Part shown: positions 1-4,325 of the stretch, in pieces
Numbering within the stretch: the stretch's first letter is position 1
How the letters are laid out: each line of letters opens with the position of its first letter
Assembly: GCA_003542385.1 (NCBI GenBank)
Contig: DPKT01000005.1
Span: 1-9,700, forward strand
Length of the DNA stretch: 9,700 bases
DNA from: Desulfomicrobium sp.
Lineage (GTDB): Bacteria; Desulfobacterota; Desulfovibrionia; Desulfovibrionales; Desulfomicrobiaceae
Direction: 5' to 3'
Translations under genes and position numbers: made by a program
The notes under the pieces: generated by a model
Seen by the model: the letters and a program-made list of their open reading frames with translations, nothing else
What the model was told of the DNA's origin: nothing
Database searches by the model: none

Positions 1-133
1 AGCCCCAGTTCAGGCAGGTCCCGCCCATGTGGGCCGCTTCGACAAGGGTGACCTGCGCCCCGGCCTTGGCCGCGGAAAATGCGGCGGTGTAGCCGCCCGG
101 GCCGCCGCCGATGATGGTGATGCGTTGCGACAT
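1..133 (-). CDS. lpdA: Dihydrolipoyl dehydrogenase, N-terminal fragment (cut by window edge)
   Basis: FAD-dependent pyridine-nucleotide disulfide oxidoreductase that reoxidises protein-bound dihydrolipoamide with NAD+, or runs in reverse. Only the first 44 residues are in the window. They show the Rossmann dinucleotide-binding glycines GGGPGG at residues 9-14 and the start of the redox-active disulfide motif, MGGTCLNWG at 36-44, with Cys40 visible. The partner cysteine would be the next codon, outside the window. The start is supported by an AAAGGAGG ribosome-binding site at 139-146, five bases upstream. It lies 123 bases downstream of gcvH on the same strand and is probably cotranscribed. 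The adjacent gcvH suggests that lipoyl-GcvH is its substrate. The family call is firm; its pathway is not. Mercuric or glutathione reductase relatives share these motifs but are less likely beside a lipoyl carrier. Confidence 0.9.
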   Translation of the reverse strand, partial: MSQRITIIGGGPGGYTAAFSAAKAGAQVTLVEAAHMGGTCLNWG

Positions 134-138
134 GGCAA

Positions 139-146
139 CCTCCTTT
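139..146 (-). promoter_or_regulatory. Ribosome-binding site of lpdA
   Basis: AAAGGAGG on the minus strand, five bases before the ATG. It fixes the lpdA start. An upstream ATG on the same strand, inside the gcvH-lpdA gap, is out of frame with lpdA. Confidence 0.7.
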
Positions 147-194
147 GCGTATGCGATGCGCCCGGATGGCCGGGCCTGTTCCCGTCATGGGAGA

Positions 195-236
195 GTTTCC
201 GCACCGGCCGGACAGAACCGCGGCCGACGCGGAAAC
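195..236 (-). repeat. Long RNA hairpin in the gcvH-lpdA intergenic region
   Basis: Arms 195-210 and 221-236 form a 16-bp stem around a 10-base loop. Two of the inner pairs are G-U wobbles in the minus-strand transcript but would be A-C mismatches in plus-strand RNA. The structure therefore fits folding of the gcvH-lpdA mRNA. No U-tract follows, so it is not a standard intrinsic terminator. It may serve in mRNA processing, stability or partial attenuation between the two genes. Confidence 0.6.
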
Positions 237-256
237 CGGGAGGGTGATAGAAAGAA

Positions 257-643
257 TCAGGCCGAGACGAGCTGCGCGTACTGCGCCGCCGTGATGGTCG
301 CTTCGGCCGGGTCGTCGGCCGTGATGCGCACCAGCCAGCCCGCTCCATAAGGATCGGAGTTGACCAGTTCGGGCGTGTCGCTCAGGGCCGTGTTCACTTC
401 CACCACGGTCCCTGAGAGGGGGATGATGGCCGGGGACACGACCTTGGCCGACTCGATCTCGGCGCAGGACACGCCCTGGGTGAAATGCGCGCCCGCTTCG
501 GGCAGGTCGATGAAGATGACCTCACCCAACTGGTCCTGGGCGAAATCGGTGATGCCAATGACGAAGGAGCCGTCGCCGGCCTCCTTGGCCCAGAGATGTT
601 CGGCGTGGTAGCGGCGGTCGTCGGGATAGTTCAGTGCGGACAT
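257..643 (-). CDS. gcvH: Glycine cleavage system H-type lipoyl carrier protein
   Basis: A 128-residue protein, the usual length for GcvH. These small lipoylated proteins shuttle an aminomethyl group or reducing equivalents between partner enzymes in the cytoplasm. The lipoyl-lysine site is clear: EIESAKVVS, with Lys67, followed by the turn PLSG and VVEVN, then the GcvH-typical PELVNSDPYGAGWL near residues 91-104. The start has an AAGGAGG site at 651-657 with seven-base spacing. It lies 25 bases downstream of the glutaredoxin-fusion gene and upstream of lpdA. No gcvP, gcvT or lipoate-attachment gene is visible in the window, so the protein may be a redox carrier for the neighbouring genes rather than part of glycine cleavage. 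The common ESVK context is ESAK here. The family call is strong; the role in this operon is inferred. Confidence 0.92.
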   Translation of the reverse strand: MSALNYPDDRRYHAEHLWAKEAGDGSFVIGITDFAQDQLGEVIFIDLPEAGAHFTQGVSCAEIESAKVVSPAIIPLSGTVVEVNTALSDTPELVNSDPYGAGWLVRITADDPAEATITAAQYAQLVSA

Positions 644-668
644 GTCGGTTCCTCCTTGGGTGGAAAGA

Positions 669-1490
669 TCAATGCGCCTCGGGCTTGCGGATCTCGGCCT
701 TGACCAGGGACGCGCGCACCTTGGAGCGGTACGGCAGCAGCGCCTGGTCCTCGAGCTTCTCCAGCCCCTGAACCTGCTGCGCCTCGATGAACACGGGCAG
801 CATGCGGTCGCCGCAGGCCTCGAAGACCATCTTCGCGGCCTCGGCGGCCTCGACCGGCGTGACGCGGGTCAGGGCCCCGCCCTCTCCCGCATAGGCGGAC
901 ACGACAAGGCGGATCAGGTGTTCCTTGTACCCCCGAGTCAGGGCGATGCTCTGCTTCAGGTCATCGAGGGCCAGCTCGCCTCCGGCCACGGCCGGGTACA
1001 GGCCGGCCGGGCCGACCACGTCGAGGACCATGCGGCTGACGTGCCCTTCGTCCAGCACGCGTTTCAGGAGGTCGGCGCGTCGGCCGTCGGCATGCAGTTC
1101 CACGGTCAGGCCGCCCTTGGCCAGCAGGCGTACCAAGGTGACGAAGTTGTCCTCCTGCCCTGCGGGGCAGGCCGAGACGTTGAGGCCGGAAATCCAGCCG
1201 TGCAGCAATTCGCTGCGCGTCACGCAGGCTTCCAGGACGCGGCCGGACAGCAGGTAGGCCAGGATCTCGCCCGTGCCCTGCCTGATGACCGTGCCGTCGT
1301 CGAAAATGGGAAATTCCACGCCCTCGGGGTTACGGTAGATGGCGGAACGGTTGGCGCGGTAGTAGGCGTTGAAGATGTCCTTGTCGGCCTTGAAGTCGAA
1401 GGCCGTGTACTCCTGTCCGCGTTCGGCCAGGAACTCCTTGACGATCTTGCAGCGCAGGCAGTCGGGGGCGGTGTAAAGGGTGATGCTCAT
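669..1490 (-). CDS. Glutaredoxin-like domain fused to a radical-SAM-like barrel lacking the cluster cysteines
   Basis: A 273-residue, probably cytoplasmic protein with no signal peptide. Residues 1-85 look like glutaredoxin: a beta strand (SITLYTAPD), a CLRC dithiol at Cys11-Cys14, a likely cis-Pro61 in EFPIFDDG, and a TGEILAYL glutathione-site-like segment at 73-80. Residues about 95-265 resemble the barrel of glycyl-radical activating enzymes of the NrdG/PflA type: LTVELHADG, RMVLDVVGP, LYPAVAG, then DDLKQSIAL. The expected CxxxCxxC motif is absent; only Cys108 lies in that stretch. The glutaredoxin half is fairly secure and the degenerate radical-SAM assignment is from pattern recognition only. 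It lies 54 bases downstream of the sulfotransferase gene and 25 upstream of gcvH. The start is supported by GGAG at 1499-1502 with eight-base spacing. A likely role is disulfide exchange with the lipoyl carrier or the sulfotransferase-like protein. Confidence 0.75.
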   Translation of the reverse strand: MSITLYTAPDCLRCKIVKEFLAERGQEYTAFDFKADKDIFNAYYRANRSAIYRNPEGVEFPIFDDGTVIRQGTGEILAYLLSGRVLEACVTRSELLHGWISGLNVSACPAGQEDNFVTLVRLLAKGGLTVELHADGRRADLLKRVLDEGHVSRMVLDVVGPAGLYPAVAGGELALDDLKQSIALTRGYKEHLIRLVVSAYAGEGGALTRVTPVEAAEAAKMVFEACGDRMLPVFIEAQQVQGLEKLEDQALLPYRSKVRASLVKAEIRKPEAH

Positions 1491-1511
1491 GGTCGTTTCT
1501 CCGAAAGAGGC

Positions 1512-1537
1512 GCGGGAGAGGGCGACCCCTCCCCCGC
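1512..1537 (-). repeat. Strong intercistronic hairpin after the sulfotransferase gene
   Basis: Eleven-base arms at 1512-1522 and 1527-1537 with a four-base loop; one pair is a G-U wobble in the minus-strand transcript and an A-C mismatch in the other orientation. It begins eight bases after the stop codon of the sulfotransferase gene. No U-run follows, so full termination is unlikely. It is placed to protect the upstream message or to reduce expression of the downstream genes. Confidence 0.6.
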
Positions 1538-1544
1538 TGCCGGG

Positions 1545-2993
1545 TTATTTGTCGTCGTCTTCAATGGAAGCCACGCACAGGGCGTTGCTGCCGCCGTAGG
1601 GCACGCAGCCGTCGACGGTCACTTCCTTGGCGCGGTCGCCCAGGGCCGCCGCGCCGGGAACGCGGAAGGAGAACACGTCCAGGGGCCTTATGGCCGTCTC
1701 CACGGGCTTCTTGACCTGCGGAACCCACTCGTAGGGCACGCGGTAGGCGCGGTACGTCATGTTCATGGGGACGTGCTTGCCCTTGTAGGGAGAAATGAAT
1801 TCCCACACGATCTTGTGGTCCGCCGTGACCTCGAAGACGCGGCCGTCGGAGCCCTCGGTGATCAGGGTGTTGCCGTTGGGCAGGCGCTGCATGCCGCTGA
1901 TGAAGGGGCTGTAGAAGCGGTTGCTGTCCATGGGGAAGAGGAAGCCGGCTTCGCTGGGCGTGTACTGCCAGACGATCTTCATGGCCACTGGGTCGATCTC
2001 GAGCACCCGGGAGTAGTCGCGCAGGGCGGCCTTCACGCCCGTGGGGGCGCCGGGGTTTGGCACGTCGTAGCCGCCCCACCCGCCGTTGTCGAAGATGAGG
2101 ATGTTGCCGGCGCCGGGCAGCCCGGCCGGGATCATGTGGCAGTGGTGCTGGCCGATGATCCAGCCGATGGCCTTGAGCTCGGGCGTGGAGTCGTAGTCGG
2201 GGCCCAGCTTCCAGACGACCTTGCCGCTCTTCTTGTCGATGATGAAGGTGATGTTGGCTTCGCGGCCGTCGACGATGATGTTGTCCGGGTGGAAGCGCTG
2301 ATCGCCCGCGTCGTACCACTTGTTGGGGCCGAGGACGGACATGGAGTTGATGTGCATCCAGTCGCCCATGCCCTCGGGCTTGGTCGGGCGGTAGTTGGGG
2401 TTGCGGGCCAGGGTGTTCTTGGGACCCTCGCGGAAGCCGAACTCCTCGAAATGCTCGTGGCAGTTCCATTCCCAGACGATCTCGCCTTCCCAGTTCACTT
2501 CAAGGATCAGGTCGTCCAGGAGCAGCTTGTCGGAAATGTCCGAATTGCGGGCGTTGCGGTGGGCCAGGACCAGGGTGTTGCCCGAGTCGGTCTTGGGCTC
2601 CATGCCAGGGGCGTAGTAGCCGACAGGGTTGCCCTCGCGCTGGAAATCGTGATGGTAGCGCGCCATCCAGCGGCCTTCATAGCCCGGGTCCTCGATGAAC
2701 TCGTTCTGGTCGAATTTCCAGACGACCTTGCCTTCCCAGTCGATCTGGACCACGTCGACGCCGTCCTGGACGCTGAACTTGCCGTCGCGGCGGCCTCGGC
2801 TGGACATGAGGTAGCCGCCGGGGAAAATCTTGTTGGGCATGCCGAGCACGCCCTTCCAGACGTTGTGCTCGCGGCCGTTCATGTCCATGAGCACGGCGCC
2901 CACTTCCTGGGCCTGAAAAATGGTGAGACCGTTCCAGCACTTTTCGGGATCGTAAACCGTGACGCCGGTGGGATAGATGGTTGGGTGACCCAT
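1545..2993 (-). CDS. Aryl-sulfate sulfotransferase (ASST)-family beta-propeller protein, cytoplasmic form
   Basis: A 482-residue protein of the arylsulfotransferase family. Known members transfer sulfate from a phenolic sulfate ester to another phenol without PAPS, through a sulfo-histidine intermediate. Six or so repeats of the propeller type are visible, each with a strand ending in (V/I)VW: near residues 82-94, 163-176, 250-264, 329-345 and 385-399, with a weaker first one at 31-48. Candidate catalytic histidines are His214 in DWMHINS and His283/284/286 in GQHHCH, followed by FDNG at 301-304. Unlike the periplasmic enterobacterial enzyme there is no signal peptide; the N terminus starts MGHPTIYPTG. 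AAAAGGAG at 3000-3007 supports the start. It is first in the minus-strand gene set with the glutaredoxin fusion, gcvH and lpdA. The true substrate is unknown; a lyase- or hydrolase-like activity on the same fold cannot be excluded. Confidence 0.85.
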   Translation of the reverse strand: MGHPTIYPTGVTVYDPEKCWNGLTIFQAQEVGAVLMDMNGREHNVWKGVLGMPNKIFPGGYLMSSRGRRDGKFSVQDGVDVVQIDWEGKVVWKFDQNEFIEDPGYEGRWMARYHHDFQREGNPVGYYAPGMEPKTDSGNTLVLAHRNARNSDISDKLLLDDLILEVNWEGEIVWEWNCHEHFEEFGFREGPKNTLARNPNYRPTKPEGMGDWMHINSMSVLGPNKWYDAGDQRFHPDNIIVDGREANITFIIDKKSGKVVWKLGPDYDSTPELKAIGWIIGQHHCHMIPAGLPGAGNILIFDNGGWGGYDVPNPGAPTGVKAALRDYSRVLEIDPVAMKIVWQYTPSEAGFLFPMDSNRFYSPFISGMQRLPNGNTLITEGSDGRVFEVTADHKIVWEFISPYKGKHVPMNMTYRAYRVPYEWVPQVKKPVETAIRPLDVFSFRVPGAAALGDRAKEVTVDGCVPYGGSNALCVASIEDDDK

Positions 2994-3060
2994 GATGTAC
3001 TCCTTTTCGTTGAGTGTAGGACTGGCCGGGACGCTCCGGCGGAAGCCTGTGTTGATCCTG

Positions 3061-3083
3061 TCGTGAGAAGCTTTCTCTCACGA
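3061..3083. repeat. Perfect inverted repeat in the sulfotransferase leader/promoter region
   Basis: Eight-base perfect arms TCGTGAGA (3061-3068) and TCTCACGA (3076-3083) around a seven-base spacer. It could be an operator dyad or a 5' leader hairpin. The spacing between the GTGA half-sites is 11 bases, longer than the classic CRP site. On the minus strand, TATCGTGA is also found on the plus strand upstream of the transporter (4207-4214), in both cases pointing towards the downstream gene. Confidence 0.55.
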
Positions 3084-3098
3084 TACGAATCGGCCTTC

Positions 3099-3114
3099 TG
3101 TTGCGTTCATTACA
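3099..3114. promoter_or_regulatory. Candidate CRP/FNR-family operator upstream of the sulfotransferase gene
   Basis: TGTTGCGTTCATTACA, a CRP-like dyad (TGTnn-N6-nnACA), centred about 113 bases before the sulfotransferase start. It matches 13 of 16 positions of the element at 4250-4265 upstream of the transporter. The regulator encoded between the two is the natural candidate protein. Site assignment is by inspection only. Confidence 0.4.
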
Positions 3115-3123
3115 CTCCGGCAA

Positions 3124-3139
3124 AAAAAGAGTTCTTTTT
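3124..3139. repeat. A/T-rich palindrome upstream of the sulfotransferase gene
   Basis: Seven-base arms AAAAAGA and TCTTTTT separated by GT. It lies just upstream of the CRP-like element and could be an upstream promoter element or a second protein site. Homopolymer-rich palindromes of this kind also arise by chance. Confidence 0.3.
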
Positions 3140-3395
3140 CTCACATTCGAAAAACCCTTATGTTTTGGGGTGATGCCTCGCATTGGGCTCTTTTTTCGCA
3201 GCCCTTGGGGCACAAAAACCGGAGGACTCGGGTTCGTGTTCCACGACGGACGCGGAACAGGGGGCGAAGAAGGGGGCGGCGGGATTTCGCCTCCCCGTCG
3301 CAGGCGCGAAAGGGGGCATCGTTGGACGCTGTCAGCGATCTAATGATACGGACTGGCGGAAAGACGGGAAACGGGGAGACCGATCCTGACGCGCT

Positions 3396-4100
3396 CTACT
3401 CGTTTTGGCGTACCAACTCATTAAACCGTTTCCTGTCCAGAATGTAGACCTCGTCGCGGGAATACGGGCCAAGGACGCCGGACTTCTCCAGTTCGCGGAG
3501 GGATTTGTTCAGCGTGACCCGGTGGACGCCCAGGAGGTTGGCAAGGTCCTGCTGGTTGAGGCCGGGAGAGACCACCAGGGGGGCCTTTTCCGAGATATCG
3601 TCCTTCTGACGCAGATGCAGGTACTTGCAGATGCGGGACGGCAGGTCGTCGAGGCTCAGGCTGACGGCCTGATTGCTCAGCACCCGGACCTTCAGGGCGA
3701 GGGACTTGAACAGGGCCAGCATGAGATCGGGATGAGCGGGCAGAATCTGCGACAGGACGCACTGCCGGGCAAAGGCGTAAACCGTGCAGTCCACGGCCGC
3801 CACCATGGCGCTTCGGGCCGGAAGTTCGTCGAAAAACGGTGTTTCGCCGAACAGGGAGTCGGGGCCGATGGCCCAGATGATCTTTTCCCGACCGTCCATG
3901 GTCGAGCGGGTCAGCCAGATCTCTCCCCGCTCCAGATAATATAGGGTACCGGCGTCCGCCCCATAGGAGGAGATGTGGGTTCCTTTGGCAAACTTCATCC
4001 GCCGACCCTGGGACAGAACCCTGCGCCAGCATTCCGCCACGGAAGGAATGCGGGAAAACTCCAGTTCCTTGAGCCCGACATCGATTTTCTCCGCTGTCAT
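3396..4100 (-). CDS. CRP/FNR-family transcriptional regulator
   Basis: A 234-residue regulator of normal family length. The N-terminal beta-roll sensor covers about residues 30-115 and includes GTLYYLERGEIWL and a phosphate-binding-cassette-like stretch, FGETPFFDELPARSA (84-98), that keeps the Gly-Glu and Arg-Ser pairs typical of cyclic-nucleotide pockets. A long dimerisation helix follows, then a winged helix-turn-helix at about 179-210 (LNQQDLANLLGVHRVTLNKS). In the recognition helix the position of the DNA-reading Glu of E. coli CRP appears to be Val195, so DNA specificity probably differs. No N-terminal FNR-type cysteine cluster is present. The start chosen is the MTAEKID methionine, which has AAGGAG (4107-4112) six bases upstream; a 34-residue extension further upstream has no such site. 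Its place between the sulfotransferase and transporter genes suggests that it controls both. The effector is unknown. Confidence 0.9.
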   Translation of the reverse strand: MTAEKIDVGLKELEFSRIPSVAECWRRVLSQGRRMKFAKGTHISSYGADAGTLYYLERGEIWLTRSTMDGREKIIWAIGPDSLFGETPFFDELPARSAMVAAVDCTVYAFARQCVLSQILPAHPDLMLALFKSLALKVRVLSNQAVSLSLDDLPSRICKYLHLRQKDDISEKAPLVVSPGLNQQDLANLLGVHRVTLNKSLRELEKSGVLGPYSRDEVYILDRKRFNELVRQNE

Positions 4101-4206
4101 CGGCCGCTCCTTGGACGTGCAAATACGGGATTTCGGCTTTTCACGGCAAAATTCTCCGCCGCGCCCTGATTCCGGGGCCGAAACGCGGGGACGCCGGCGC
4201 ATGCGT

Positions 4207-4228
4207 TATCGTGAAAAAAATGACAATA
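4207..4228. promoter_or_regulatory. Upstream imperfect dyad in the divergent promoter
   Basis: TATCGTGA and TGACAATA arms (six of eight positions symmetric) around an A-rich spacer. The core CGTGA-N6-TGACA matches eight of ten positions of the classic CRP consensus. Its centre is 40 bases upstream of the centre of the second site at 4250-4265, about four helical turns, so both would face the same side of the DNA. Confidence 0.35.
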
Positions 4229-4249
4229 TTCGACCTCAACCATGAAAAT

Positions 4250-4265
4250 TGTGGCGTTTGTTACA
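4250..4265. promoter_or_regulatory. Candidate CRP/FNR-family operator upstream of the transporter
   Basis: TGTGGCGTTTGTTACA matches eight of ten consensus positions of the CRP dyad TGTGA-N6-TCACA. If TATTCT at 4287-4292 is the -10 box, the dyad centre falls near -41.5, the classic class II activator position. A similar element lies upstream of the sulfotransferase gene at 3099-3114. Confidence 0.45.
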
Positions 4266-4325
4266 GCACGGGTGCCGCAGCCGCCGTATTCTCCGCATAC
4301 CTAATTTTTCCAAAGGAGAAATCCC

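Larger units (their letters stand above)
2994..3395. other. Non-coding gap upstream of the sulfotransferase gene, with promoter-region dyads
   Basis: About 400 bases without a convincing gene. The part at about 3060-3200 is richer in A and T and carries three dyads (3061-3083, 3099-3114, 3124-3139), as expected for the promoter region of the sulfotransferase operon. A weak -10-like TATCGT on the minus strand (3080-3085) lies between two of them. The stretch from about 3210 to 3395 is GC-rich. It holds no recognisable terminator with a U-run for the regulator gene. Confidence 0.6.
4101..4325. other. Divergent promoter region between the regulator and the transporter
   Basis: A 225-base intergenic region serving two divergent genes. 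On the plus strand a TATTCT hexamer (4287-4292) is a candidate transporter -10 box. No good -35 box lies at the right spacing, which fits an activator-dependent promoter. For the regulator, minus-strand TTGCCG (4144-4149) and TATTTG (4120-4125), 18 bases apart, are a weak pair and would leave a very short leader. Confidence 0.45.

Noticed and set aside
642..3173. Very long plus-strand open frame across the gcvH/sulfotransferase region
   Set aside because: It is antisense to three genes with recognised motifs and good ribosome-binding sites. The translated sequence is a GC-rich antisense pattern (Val/Asp/His/Gly-rich) without family features.
3210..3250. tRNA-like GGGTTCGTGTTCC stretch
   Set aside because: No acceptor stem, D arm or anticodon arm can be built around it.
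3280..3320. TTTCGC/GCGAAA hairpin as a terminator for the regulator gene
   Set aside because: Six base pairs with a long loop and no following U-run; too weak to call.
4101..4202. N-terminal extension of the CRP-family regulator to an upstream ATG at 4202
   Set aside because: The downstream ATG at 4100 has a good AAGGAG site. The extension is Arg/Pro-rich, unlike the family, and would overlap the promoter region.
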